Counted from the stretch's first letter, positions 1-9,825 are shown. The stretch: 13,841 nucleotides of DNA from Physocladia obscura (GCA_027596945.1 JADGJH010000846.1:1-13841), one strand, 5' to 3'. Numbers and translations are program-made. Notes: a model not told the origin generated them from the letters alone.

Positions 1-1
1 A

Positions 2-103
2 AAGGTTGGCACTTATCCCTTGGGCTGCTGTGAGTCCAGTACAACAACCCCAAGTGTCACTCTCATGGTGGAAGACCCACGGTGGTACAGAGACACTGAT
101 TGA
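2..103 (+). CDS. Possible 3' end of an unrecognised gene running in from the left edge
   Basis: Frame 2 is open from the window edge to a TGA at 101-103, giving about 33 residues with the C-terminus VEDPRWYRDTD. If real, it is the last exon of a gene transcribed rightwards and converging on the RanBP1 gene, whose stop is 83 bp away. I do not recognise the peptide. An open frame this short is expected by chance fairly often, so the call rests mainly on position and on the residue mix. Confidence 0.25.
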   Translation, partial: KVGTYPLGCCESSTTTPSVTLMVEDPRWYRDTD

Positions 104-210
104 GCATAATTGTCAGCTATAGAGGAAAATGAATTATTGTTTTTATTCACTATAAAATCATTTTGTCCCTGCAACACATTCATTTTTAAAGATCCATCTC
201 TCCTTCATCC

Positions 211-253
211 TCATCATTGTCATCATCATCATCATCACCATCATCATCATCAG
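211..253. repeat. Trinucleotide (TCA/TGA) repeat encoding the acidic tail of RanBP1
   Basis: An imperfect TCA-type triplet run lies here. Read on the minus strand in the RanBP1 frame it gives GAT/GAC codons, forming the Asp-rich tail with interspersed Gly, Asn and Glu. Read on the plus strand it gives a poly-His shadow frame, which is not a gene. Such repeats can vary in length between strains. Confidence 0.85.
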
Positions 254-436
254 AGCTGTCTGCAACCAGAGCAGTCTTTGGCTCTTTTCCTTCTGCAACC
301 AGTTCAGCATTCTCAAGTGCAAGGTTAAGTTTTTGTGCATTGATGAATTCTTCCTTGAACTTTTCTGCATCTATTTTCGGTATTTTCAATTATTAAGTAG
401 ATAAATTTTTGGAAACTTACTTTCGCTGTTGCCAAA

Positions 437-439
437 TCA
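437..439 (-). other. In-frame TGA within the RanBP1 Ran-binding domain
   Basis: On the minus strand the codons are GCC ATT TGA TTT GGC. The flanking residues AI and F are the conserved AIRF strand of Ran-binding domains, so the TGA sits where CGA (Arg) is expected and is one C-to-T change away from it. Sequence downstream of the stop still matches RanBP1 across a further intron. Confidence 0.85.
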
Positions 440-1326
440 AATGGCTAGTAATTCGGGACACGCTTCGCCTTCTGCAAAGTCAGAGGCAACAGAGTAAACC
501 CATGAATGGTCAGAGCCAACATTCGGGCTCAGCTTTATTTCTTGAGAGACTATGATTGGAGTCAATTGTAGTTAACAAAAAAGTTTGCAAGAAAAAAAAT
601 TAAAATAAATAACAGCTGCTTAACTGTAATGGTTGGCACAAATTTTGTGTGTCTTGTCCCATCTCATCAAAACTCGAATTTTTTTAGTTTCCTTGTGTTG
701 CAGCAGCTTTACGTCACCAGTCCTACGCTCTTTCCACTCATTATTTGGCTTGTCGAAACGAAAGAGCTTTGCTCGACTGATTGAAAAAAGAAGTTGATTC
801 AATATACGAAAGCATATAAAGACAGACAAAAAACATGCAAACTCACATTTTAAACAAGATATCTTCGTCCTCCTCGAATGTCTTAACTTCCTCCAACTGT
901 TCGAGTTTCACAACCGGTTCAAAATGAGCTTCTGGGGATGCTTCGACTTCGCCATCATCGCCTTCGGCAGTCTGATGTATTGGGAATATAACGAAAATGC
1001 GTAAGTGGATTGCGAGTTGCGATGTCGATATGCACGGTGGATAAGCAATTTGCTGCAGTTGACAGGATTCTTTGCAACATACAGCTTTTAAGTTCAAACT
1101 CAAGCCCAAACATCATAGAATATCGATGAAAATACGGTATTAAGCATCCAGATATAATAGCTGGCGAATAAGATTTGCGAAATTGAAACAGAAAATTGAT
1201 AATGGTCACAAGGCTTGAAACTTGACGCATTTGTTCGAATTCCGCTATTCGACGGCTGCGCAATGCTCAGATAGATTCTCAAATAGACTCACCTGGCCAA
1301 TAATAGCAGCGGGTTCAGCTTCTTCA

Positions 1327-1551
1327 TATTTTCAACAGTTTTTTCGTTGAAAAAAAGAATACAAAAGAAATGACATGCAACTCGGCGATTAGATTGGCAC
1401 CAGCTTCTATTTCAGTATAAGTCAGAACTTGTTTCACTTTCAACACTAAGCGCATCAACAACCGATGCAAACAATAGCGACTGTTACAGTAAATCTTGCA
1501 GTATTAATAATGTTAAAGAGACAACACCCGATGACAAAAACAACCATATGA
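1327..1551. promoter_or_regulatory. Divergent intergenic region between RanBP1 and the membrane-protein gene
   Basis: This stretch separates a minus-strand and a plus-strand gene, so it should contain both 5' regions and possibly an unplaced first exon of each. On the minus strand an ATG at about 1452 opens a frame of about 43 codons that ends just inside the RanBP1 exon in the wrong frame. On the plus strand an ATG at 1510 lies in the frame of the downstream signal-peptide-like sequence but is cut off by a TGA at 1549-1551. I see no clear TATA box or other named element. Confidence 0.3.
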
Positions 1552-2425
1552 CCATGTGGCAGTCGGGTTCGTAGATTCCACGTTTCTATTCTCTGTTTTT
1601 CTGTCATTATTTCTTACCATTTTTTACTCATCGATATCGCAGATGCTTCGTGTTCGGCTCAAATGTAAAGAAATCGATCGTTTTGTTTGCAAAGTTTCTG
1701 TTTTTGCAAAATTTGAGTGAAATAATTGTTAGGATCACCTCTGATTGGTCTTCTGTTGGCCCATACGCTGTTACATCTTTCGCCGTGCTATTTGGGCCAT
1801 ATTCTGGTTGGTTTTTTTATATCATCGAGTTAAATTTTGTTGCTGAACCCATTCTTGCACGCACACAGAAAATTCATTTGCGACAACTACTGTTTCCCTT
1901 CAAAAAACAGATGGCTCAGTCATAAGCATTTCACCATACTCTCTCTGTACATCGGCAAAAGTTAACGACGCAGGAACAACTGTTAGATGGGAGATTTGCG
2001 CCTTGGCTTCAAGTGCGCCAGGTGGCACTTACAGCGACACAGTCGCTACCACATTTTTAATCACACCAAATCCTTCGAGTTCTGCAAACGCCACATGCAA
2101 AATTAATATTTATGAGGTCTTCATTTTAATTCTCTTTTGATCGTTCATAAATTAATTTAAAATTTTCAAATTGATTTTGCAGATTCAAATTCACGGATAT
2201 CCGGTTCCAAGCAGCAGCACAAGTGTATCTGCTGGTGCTGTAGTTGGAATCGTATTTGGATTCATTTTTGCACAGATCATTATTGTGCTTTGTTGTTTAC
2301 GTCGCAAGAATCTCAGAAAGCACGTTGCGAGATGGCTCAATAACAACGATGAATCGTCAAGAGTGCGGACTGGCGTTTGGCAGTCTTTGGACCGTTGGGC
2401 TGAAGTCAGAACTGAAAATAATTAG
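1552..2425 (+). CDS. Unrecognised secreted single-pass membrane protein (start unresolved)
   Basis: Four exons join with consistent phases: ..-1664, 1733-1806, 1869-2116 and 2183-2425, with introns of 68, 62 and 66 bp (donors GTAAAG, GTTGGT, GTCTTC; acceptors TTAG, CACAG, TGCAG). The first exon carries a hydrophobic run ending IADASCSAQ that looks like a signal peptide. The middle exons give a Ser/Thr-rich, Cys-containing ectodomain with SLCTSAKVNDAGTTVRWEIC and an N-A-T glycosylation site. The last exon gives one transmembrane helix (about nt 2228-2290, AGAVVGIVFGFIFAQIIIVL), then a basic cytoplasmic segment (LRRKNLRKH) and a short tail ending RTENN. The predicted topology is type I. I recognise no domain family. 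No in-frame ATG is found in 1552-1664, so the true start is in an upstream exon or has been lost. The third donor (GTCTTC) is weak. That the frame stays open across all four exons is the main support. Confidence 0.6.
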
Positions 2426-2948
2426 GGTTGCTTTTTTAAACAATACGGTACCTTTCTCTTCTAGCACTGTTTTTTAAAAGTCTTACCTGTGGCAAGAATA
2501 TCAAGATCACAACTTTTGACTTTTGACCAAAATGTTTAAAATTATTGAGAGTATCCTTCCATTTTACCGGTTATGTGACTTCGAATTTCGTATGCTAAAG
2601 GCAAAAGAGTAATTATATTAATGAAACTAAGAACTAATATCAAAATATGTACTTGTTGGCAATTACAGTCAGCTAGAGTCAATTGAACGTAGAAAATGAA
2701 GTATTTTGATTCTATGGTATTGAATAGGCAGATTGATTTTTAAATAACATTGATCTCCATAAATCACCCTTTTGATGATCCAGTGTTAAGGCTACTCGAT
2801 TTGGTTGACGAATTAAAGCCAAATTACTATGAGAATGGATATCATTTTATAACAGAGAAACATTTGAAAAATGAGAAGGGTGACGTGACAGGTTAATATA
2901 TCCAATGTTTTCTATTAAACACAAAACAAATTCCTATGATACTAAAAA
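2426..2948. other. Spacer with one orphan open frame
   Basis: This gap separates the plus-strand membrane-protein gene from the convergent ankyrin-DIL gene, so it holds both 3' untranslated regions. It is AT-rich. Apart from the open frame at 2744-2896, listed separately, I see no gene, RNA or repeat in it. Confidence 0.5.
2744..2896 (+). other. Orphan 50-codon open frame, possible exon or gene remnant
   Basis: The frame runs from after a TAA at 2741-2743 to a TAA at 2894-2896 and has no ATG. Its translation includes HPFDDPVLRLLDLVDELKP and then NYYENGYHFITEKHLKN, a composition more protein-like than the surrounding AT-rich DNA. I do not recognise it. It could be an isolated exon of an unplaced gene, a fragment of a decayed gene or mobile element, or chance. 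Confidence 0.2.
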
Positions 2949-5764
2949 TTAAAAGAGCATCGCAAGGATTTCACTGGGAACAACAGGTTGAACAGCCATC
3001 CCTTGAACATAGCCATTTCCACGCATAATCATGGGAATCGAAAGCTCAGCGACACGGCTTTCCTCATAAAATTCTACCATCTCCTTTATCCGTTTAATTT
3101 CGCGTTCAACATCATCATCTTCAGCAACACCCACAGCTGCCGCCACCGCCGCCATTGCTACAGCTTCATTCCACTCCCTCACAACAAAATCCTCCACATC
3201 CTGGGAAAAACTAGGCTCCCCAACCTCAAACCGATACATACACATAACTCGACGCACCTGCGCAACCGTCAAAGTACCCGCACGCGCCTTCAATCCCAAA
3301 AACTCATACAATTCGCGCGCAGATGTTACTTCACGTATAAACCACAGCAAATGCAAAGATGGCGTCAACGCTGAAACAAGTGCAGCGTATGGGATCGATA
3401 TAGCCGTTGAAGCACCGCCATTGCCGGGAATTTCGTGTTCAGCGCCGTGTTGCAGCCAGTCGACCACGTCTTCGAGGTTCGCAAGCATCTGGGCAGCGCG
3501 CGATCGAGACACAAGGTCAGCCGTTGAAGCGAGGATGCGGTTGAAAATCCGCGCGTTTATAGCGCGAAATAGCTGGAGAAAGATCTGGGATATTATTGAC
3601 GGATGCACGTGGGTTTCTGTCAGTACATCGCGAGTTTCTTTAAGAGATTTGATGAAATAATGTGGTGTTGATTGTAGTAGTGTGGGGCTGGGCGGGGGTG
3701 GTGTTGGAGGTTTTGGTATGGCGTTTGTAGATCCAGCAGCGGGGGTAGCAGGTGTCAATGAGAAAAAGTTTAATCGTGAAAATGTTCCTGGTGATAGGCT
3801 AGCAGATTGTGGTGGAGATGGGGATGAACTGCTTTTCGGGATTGAGGTTCGCTTTTGGGCTGTTGAAATTACAGAAACTATTCTTGCCCCACCAAGTGCA
3901 GATATTATGCCTCCGGTTCGTCGCATGATGTTATTATGTCGTTTTCCGGAGCCGCTAAATACACCCAGTATGCTTTCCATATGAACAGTTGTAAACCCAG
4001 AACCGACAAAGTTTATTATCCCTGTTTCAAGAATTCCAGTAATGTAATTTTCGAGCTTGCGAACAAGCCGTTCGTACGCGTCGACAAGAATATCAGATAT
4101 TCGTGCTTGGTACTCGTACGATGCACTTTGCAATGATTCATCACGTTTCAAGTAATATAATAGATGATGAAAGTTTGCTATCCATGAAGCTAAGTCTTGG
4201 GTTTCTGTTGCCAGATGAGCTGCGTATTCCATTTTTAAGATACTTATTTCGAAAAATCGATCAAGAACTTCTGATGGATTCACATAGTGTGCATATCTGG
4301 CGCATAGAAAAACAATATTAGCTGTGAGAATTGTTGGATGATGTGGATCTAGCGGGTGGAGATATGAAAGCGCGACTGATAAAATATGATTTAGATTTGA
4401 CTCCTCAAAAACAATCATTTGATCAAATTTGCATGTTTTCCAGTCAAAATCTTCATACATTAATTCATCCTGAATAAAAGAGTTAATAAACTTCACAGAA
4501 ACTATATTAGTAACCTACATCTTCATCTCCAACCGATGTTATATCTGAATCTGAAACAGAAAACTGGCCAGAACTTCTCATCAAGAAAAAAGTTGCTTTG
4601 ACATCACTATGTACATCGCCCAAATCGGGATTATTTCCCAGCAGTAGCAGTATTTGGTCCTTATTTGGCGCATACTTGACAACCTCCCAAATTGATTTTC
4701 CTGTGAAAGATTTGATATCTATTCGTGCGCCAGCTTCATGAAGAATTGCTACAGTACGAACGTGCCCATTCGAGCAAGCCCACATTATTGGAGTCCAGCC
4801 CTCTTTTTTTTTGTTAAGTGGATGAGAAAAAAAAAGGAGGTCGTGTGAGCTTACTTGGATCAAGAACATTCAAATTGGCACTAAAGTCAATAAGAAGGGC
4901 AACAATCCGATCGTGACCCCAACAAGCAGCGTGTAATAAGGCATTAAGTCCATCAGCATCTTTGGCATTGATAGTTTGAATCAAATCTGAATGCGATCGA
5001 ATTGAAACAGATGAAAGGATTTCGGCGACGGAGTCAGTATCACCATTAGATGCAGCTTGGATCAAAGTTTTTTTGCACAGTCTATCTGGTAAAAAAAGAG
5101 ACGGTATTGATGGAGAATTGTCGCTTCCCGAGCTTGAGTCGTCATCGCCAAATGCAGTAACTTCCGAATAATCAGAAACTGAAAACGAGATGCGGCCGTC
5201 AAAAGTGACATTATTGCTAGTATTGCTAACGGCATCTGGAGTATTTACGAGCAGCGATTGAATTTGGCCCTTATTTGGAGCATATTTAACAATTTCGTAA
5301 ATGGATTTTCCTGTGAATGATTTAATATCGATTCGTGCACCAGAGTCGCGGAGAATGCGCGCAGTTTGGACATGGCCGTTAGAACAGGCCCACATAATGG
5401 GAGTCCAGCCCTCTAATCAAATCGGATCGAGATCTTTTGTTAAACTAATGCGAAAATAAACGAAGAGTCAATGGACAATAAAAATACTTTGATCGCGCAC
5501 ATCGAGACTTGCGCCGGTATCGATCAGGCGCGCAACAATGCGATCGTGACCCCAGCAGGAGGCATGTAGCAGCGCATTAAGGCCGTCCGAATCTTTTGCA
5601 TTTATTGCAAGAGTCAGTTCGGCCTGGGTTTGAATGCGGCGGGAAGTTGCGGTGAGAATTTCGTTGAGTGTTTGCGCATCACCGTTGGATGCGGCTTGGA
5701 TCAGTTTTGCGTTGCACAATCGATCCGCAATCCCAATTTTGAAGTTGCTGTCATCATGGTCCAT
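2949..5764 (-). CDS. Ankyrin-repeat and DIL (dilute) domain protein with a duplicated ankyrin module
   Basis: Exons 5764-5488, 5412-4855, 4802-4519 and 4469-2949 (introns 75, 52 and 49 bp) total 2,640 nt and encode 879 residues. Residues 14 to about 200 form ankyrin module A (LIQAASNGD, GLNALLHASCWGHDRIV, GWTPIMWACSNGHV, GARIDIKSFTGKS). Residues 202-373 repeat it as module B with the same landmarks. From residue 374 the sequence MYEDFDWKTCKFDQM opens the DIL-type half, with NIVFLCARYAHY, LASWIANFHHLLYYLKRD and, after a Ser/Pro-rich linker (about residues 575-640), QIFLQLFRAINARIFNRIL near residues 665-686. A helical Ala-rich segment and a short C-terminus follow. The DIL domain is the cargo-binding tail fold of class V myosins; fungal ankyrin-DIL proteins share it without a motor, and a role in vesicle or organelle trafficking is inferred. 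The start is the first ATG ahead of module A. All frames and splice phases close. The gene lies about 200 bp downstream of SEC61 on the same strand. Confidence 0.92.
4519..5725 (-). repeat. Tandem duplication of the ankyrin module, intron included
   Basis: Two diverged copies lie head to tail within the ankyrin-DIL gene. Copy A begins at 5725 and copy B at 5086, each with DRLC at the same place, an offset of 639 bp. Shared blocks include GLNALLHA.CWGHDRIVA, KGWTPIMWACSNGHV and GARIDIKSFTGKSI. Each copy is split by an intron at the identical codon and phase (A|AG before GGC TGG ACT CC), 75 bp in A and 52 bp in B. A genomic duplication of intron plus flanking exon sequence explains this better than independent insertion. 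Confidence 0.9.
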
Positions 5765-5967
5765 TTCTCAAACAGACTCAAAAGCAAGACACACAAATTT
5801 GCAATTCTTGGACCTCCAACATACTTTATCAACCATCAATAGGAGACAACTTGTTTCCTCCATAACCACAAATAAAACCCCATCAAACAAGAAATATGAC
5901 GAAATAAAAGAGAAAAAAAAAATTTTTTAAAAATTTAAAAAATTAGAAAAAATAAAAATGTCAAAAA
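5765..5967. promoter_or_regulatory. SEC61 3' flank and ankyrin-DIL 5' flank
   Basis: Both neighbours are on the minus strand, so this 203-bp spacer must hold the SEC61 3' untranslated region and the ankyrin-DIL promoter. The part next to SEC61 (about 5905-5967) is extremely A/T-rich with A and T runs, fitting a polyadenylation region. I see no individual factor site I can name. Confidence 0.4.
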
Positions 5968-7683
5968 TCAGTTGAAAATATCTTGAGATTCTGCTTCGGC
6001 ATTCTCTTTGACAAAGATTTCGTAATATTGGTAAATTGTTGTAACAGCGAGCAGAATACCAGTTCCAGAACCAATGGCCCCTGGAAACAAGAACTTAAAT
6101 CAAGAAACATTATAAACAAAGGTTTCATACCCATCAGATCAGCACAAACAGAAATGGCACCAATGCAAAGCCCACCAAACGCGGCTGCAGTTGGAATAAT
6201 CTTTTTCAGCTCCTTGTAAAGAGTGTCACCCTTGTCGCCTCCTCTCAGAACAAGACCCTGCGCTTGCAGCTGCTTTGCGACATCACGCGGGGCGGCGCCA
6301 CTGACTTCGATCCATGTTTGTGACAATACTGCGCACGAAGTAAGCATGAATCCAACATATACGATAAAGTGAATAGGGTCTGCCGTAATTGCAGCGAAAT
6401 TGCGGGGTGGAGAAATGTAGTATGCGAATCCACTGTTTGCGAATTCTTGCGGAATGCCTTCAAAGTTCTAAGACAAGCAAAATTATTATATCTTCTATTG
6501 CCCAATGGCTTTGAGTCTTACCTTCCAAACACCCATCAGACGAACAAATATGTTTTCTGGGAAACGGTGATGCAAGAGTTGTGAAATGAAAAAGTAGTTT
6601 GATTGCAGTGCCGAGACAAGCATGAGTGGCATGTTGCTTGTATAAAAGAGTTTAACAGGGTATGCTCCCTGCTGCCCGCGCTGCGTGCTGTGCTTTACTG
6701 GAATGTCGACTTTGAATCCTTGCAGATAAATAACGACTCCGAATACGCCTACGGTCGAAAGCAAGTTTGAGACGTTTGGCAAGTTTTTGCGGTAAAAAGC
6801 TTCCTTGAGCGCGCGAAATTTGTCGTTACGCGTTGCGAGAAGATAAAAGAGAGCAGTAATAGCTCCTTCAAATTCCATGCCTGATAGCATCCGTGTTAGT
6901 TTGTTTTTTTCTTTTTTCTTTTTCGGGCTTACCCTTTCCAGTGTTAAATATTGTTGGCGAAAATGCTCTCCATACGATAGATTCGCAAATGTTGGTTGCG
7001 ATAAATAAGGAGATTCCTGAACCCAAACCATACCCTTTTTGCAGGAGTTCGTCCAACAACATAGTCAGCAGCGCCGCAAAGCACAGCTGCAAGACAAGAA
7101 CGAACGAAATTCCGGCACCAATCTCTTTAGGGTCGCCATAAACACCACTCCACACAGAAACAGTCGCTTGCCCAACCGCAATAACCATCGCAAACAGTTT
7201 CTGCGCGCCAGAAAACAGCGCGCGGTCTTCCTTGAGCGAATAATCAACTTCGACGAGCTTGAGGCCGGCTAGAAGTTGCATAATCATTCCGGACGTGATA
7301 ATTGGCGAGATTCCGAGTTCCATTAGCGTTCCACGGTTCGACGCCATGATGACACGCATCCAATACATGGGATCGGCCGTGTCCGACGACATGATTCCGT
7401 ACAGCGGAATCTGCGAGCACACCAGAAAAACAAACAGCGTAATTGCTGTCCACATGACTTTCTCACGGAATGAGATCTGTGATTTTGTTTTTGGTTACGT
7501 TAACATTATTTCGACTCGTCAAACCTTGCGGTCTGGCGCCACAATCTCTGGCATCCATGCTAAAAACGGCTTTAGTAGATACAGCAGACGAACTGTAGTG
7601 AAGTGTATATTTTTAGTGGCCAGCAAAAATCATGAGAATGAATGAAGGGAAAAAAGGGTCTGAGCTGGATACTCACAGCCCAT
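5968..7683 (-). CDS. SEC61: Sec61 alpha subunit of the ER protein translocation channel
   Basis: This is the central pore subunit (SecY family) of the ER translocon, which moves nascent proteins into or across the ER membrane. Coding exons: 7683-7677, 7592-7525, 7476-6933, 6880-6522, 6467-6131 and 6080-5968. Introns are 84, 48, 52, 54 and 50 bp. The exons total 1,428 nt and encode 475 residues, matching the usual length of about 476. Recognisable blocks in order: [19 protein letters not shown] at the N-terminus, [124 protein letters not shown] and the end [19 protein letters not shown]. Ten membrane helices are expected for the family. The start is set by a 7-nt first coding exon (ATGGGCT, then a GTGAGT donor) that restores the conserved MGFR start. 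No frame errors are present. A possible 5' UTR intron (donor GTGAGT at 7801) lies upstream. Confidence 0.97.
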
Positions 7684-8021
7684 TCTGATTGGCGCTGAAC
7701 GGCGGAACAGCACAGGATTATCCGATTCGATATTAGTATCGTCAATAGCCAAAGTATTTGCTTGTGTTAGCGGAAAGTTGGTGAATAAGTCAAGAACTCA
7801 CTTGGAATGAAGTTTTTCGAGATGCAAAATGCCACGTTCCAATCATCTTGAACGACCAAAAACGAATTTAAACACACTACTTTTGCGATTTTTTATTATT
7901 TTACGAACTTCATATAGTGAGGTATGCTATCTCAAATCCCATATTACAAGTGAATAAATTTGTTTTGGTTTTTTCAAATTTTTTCTTATTAACTAAAAGG
8001 TGTTATATTATTCAAAAAATT
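7684..8021. promoter_or_regulatory. SEC61 5' region and 3' flank of the NLR-like gene
   Basis: Both flanking genes are on the minus strand. Nearest SEC61, a minus-strand GTGAGT at 7801 and a TACTAAT-like branch motif near 7736 followed by a TTCAG acceptor suggest a 5' UTR intron. An upstream ATG (about 7846) opens a 15-codon frame up to that donor, but it does not join SEC61 in frame. The rest (about 7865-8021) is AT-rich with no visible gene. Confidence 0.35.
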
Positions 8022-8119
8022 TTAGAAGGCATTCATGACACCTATCAATTCAGAAATTTTTTGTTTGAGCAGCGAAGTGTCAATTCCGTGCCTAAAAACT
8101 AGTGCAAAGTTCAAGACTT

Positions 8120-8450
8120 GTCGTCCTTGGCACATTTGAGAAACCCATTTAATCATCTCTCCTTCATTAAGCCTGACAGGAATTATCTTTTTACCACGCA
8201 AAACAGCGTACTCTGATTCACGTTTATGTAGTCTTGACTTCTGGTATGCGTCAGATATTAATACGATTACAACATTGCATTCATCAATGGTTTCATAGGT
8301 TCCTGTTCTGCATGGTATCGTTTTTGATATTTCGGTCTGTAGAATATTGGACTCGAAGCTGCCAAAAAATAAAAATATGAAAATTTGCGGTGAAACAAGA
8401 AAAAACCAATACTCACTGAAACGAAACAAAAACCATGGGATGCTTCACAT
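8120..8450 (-). other. Second, shortened TIR-like domain (C-terminal)
   Basis: The strand-A motif HPMVFVSFH is followed, across the 58-bp intron, by FESNILQTEISKTIP and then directly by the segment matching helix B onward of TIR 1 (ETIDECNVVIVLISDAYQKS). About 16 residues corresponding to helix A end and strand B of TIR 1 (around KLNVWMDDEIM) are missing. The later core, RESEYAVLRGKKIIPVRL, is well preserved and retains a Glu at the position I align with the catalytic Glu of SARM1. Confidence 0.65.
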
Positions 8451-8479
8451 TAATCTTCATCTGGCTCACAGTATTAAGA

Positions 8480-8685
8480 CTTTGCAAAGCCCGCAATCCC
8501 CGAAAAATTTTCATACAGTCAGTTGCCCCGATGCCCATTTCTCCAAAATCTTTATTTGTCAGTGTCGAGAAAACTGCACCATCAATAAGATTCTCCAAAA
8601 ACTTCACGTTTAACTCTTTTGAAACATCAAGCTCTTCAATAAACGCAATAACCTGCGAATCAGACCATTTTGATACATTCCCAAA
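8480..8685 (-). other. SAM domain
   Basis: The translation from VSKWSDSQVIAFIEEL through FLENLIDGAVFSTLTNKDF to MGIGATDCMKIFRGLRAL matches the SAM pattern: a tryptophan near the first helix, an IdG turn, Lt..df, a lGI turn and a final helix ending in R.L. SAM domains often drive polymer or ring assembly. Here it directly precedes the C-terminal TIR-like domain. Confidence 0.85.
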
Positions 8686-9554
8686 ATATTTTATTGCTGC
8701 ATGAGACGGAGTTTTTAAGGCGTGATTGACCCAGTACCGGCATGAATAAATCAAAGCGGGCTCTAATATATTGTTTTGAAGAAGTTTGGTATCCATAGCA
8801 GATACACCAAGAGAAATTGATGCAAGGCAGGCGCGACAAAGAATCAAGTGAATTTCATCGGTTACAATCAGGAATCGCAAATCTGAACAGCGTGCGGGTG
8901 AAGTCAAAATATCTTTCAAGCTTTTATGTAGAACTGTTATCAAACCATTATCTGAAATTTTCAGTATGGAGCGAATCTACCAGAAAAAAAGAATCAAAAA
9001 ATAAATGCCAGAAAAAGTTACGACAAACCTGCATTATCATTGCGCCGACAACAAAGCTTTCTACTTGGAGAAACGATGCGATTGTATCTTGATCAAGAGG
9101 CTTTATTGCTGTCAGTAGTACACCCACAACTCGTTGAAACCACTGAATTTTAGATTCATCGGCATCTTTAAAAGCTCTAATCAATGCGCTTATGTACAGA
9201 TCATCCATATTTCCTTCATATTCACCGATAAGAAAAGACAAGTCCTCAGAAGACGCTTCATTTCTCGTTTGCATCAACGATGCCATTTGAGCATTCAGCT
9301 CATCACATGCCAAAGCCGCATATATAAAAACACCGTCTGCTTTTTGTGCAAGATCTTCTGCACAAGATTGCATTTCAATTACATTATAATGCGAAAGTGT
9401 ACTGGAATATTCAATATGAAAGCGATTTGTGATATATAACATGATGTCTTTTTGATTTAATTCATTGGATGCAATTAAACATTCCGAATTTATGGATTGC
9501 AGAGTCTCAAAAATGTCGATTTCGGGACGGCCAGTGACAAATATGTCAATAAAG

Positions 9555-9570
9555 CTGGGAATGTACAATC
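9555..9570 (-). other. Single-base frameshift between Walker B and VTGRPE
   Basis: Upstream the frame reads ILAVIKEDCT; the continuation IPSFIDIFVTGRPEID lies in another frame, consistent with loss of one base near here. No plausible intron of normal length connects them. The matched segments are otherwise contiguous, as in other NACHT proteins. Confidence 0.75.
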
Positions 9571-9825
9571 CTCTTTAATTACTGCAAGAATACATTTTCT
9601 GGACTCATCACCTTGTTTAGCGCATTCATCAAGTGCATCAATAATGATTAAAAATTTGGTATCGGGTCGACGAGAAAGGTTATTAAGGCCGTTAACAATG
9701 AGGGTGTTGAATGCATTCCTTGCGTCAGCGAGTATACTGATATTTCCACTTAAATCTTCATGATTATCATTCTGGACCCAAGTTTTGAGATGATTTTTAA
9801 ATTCAGGAATCTTTTGGGCAATGTC

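Larger units (their letters stand above)
186..1326 (-). pseudogene. RanBP1-type Ran-binding protein, reading frame broken by an in-frame TGA
   Basis: RanBP1 binds Ran-GTP and, with RanGAP, promotes GTP hydrolysis in nucleocytoplasmic transport. Exons inferred from homology and GT-AG sites: about 1326-1293, 971-847, 776-625, 549-421 and 370-186. Spliced in this order they give a Ran-binding domain with [14 protein letters not shown], the KLFRF strand, a [15 protein letters not shown] block, [11 protein letters not shown] and [11 protein letters not shown], then an alpha-helical segment (AEKFKEEFINAQ) and an Asp/Glu-rich tail ending GEMDL. Introns are 321, 70, 75 and 50 bp. In exon 549-421 the frame reads LLAI-stop-FGNSE: TGA at 437-439 replaces the conserved Arg of the AIRF motif. 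Two other conserved positions are changed, KERG to KERR and LMRR to MRW. The 5' end is unresolved: the frame of exon 1326-1293 has a TGA just upstream, and the only nearby ATG (1328) is out of frame. Family identity is near certain; whether it is a pseudogene, a defective allele or a sequence error is open. Confidence 0.72.

Noticed and set aside
110..328. Plus-strand frame with a poly-His run
   Set aside because: It is the antisense shadow of the Asp-rich RanBP1 tail triplet repeat.
437..439. TGA reassigned to a sense codon
   Set aside because: SEC61 ends at a TGA exactly at the expected C-terminus, and the NLR-like gene is interrupted by TAG, so a nuclear code change does not explain the stops.
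955..1263. 102-codon minus-strand open frame
   Set aside because: It lies within the RanBP1 first intron, has no ATG supported by homology, and its translation shows no recognisable pattern; kept only as a note under the long intron.
2988..3374. Plus-strand open frames inside 2988-4321
   Set aside because: They are antisense to the DIL half of the ankyrin-DIL gene, whose minus-strand frame has recognisable family motifs.
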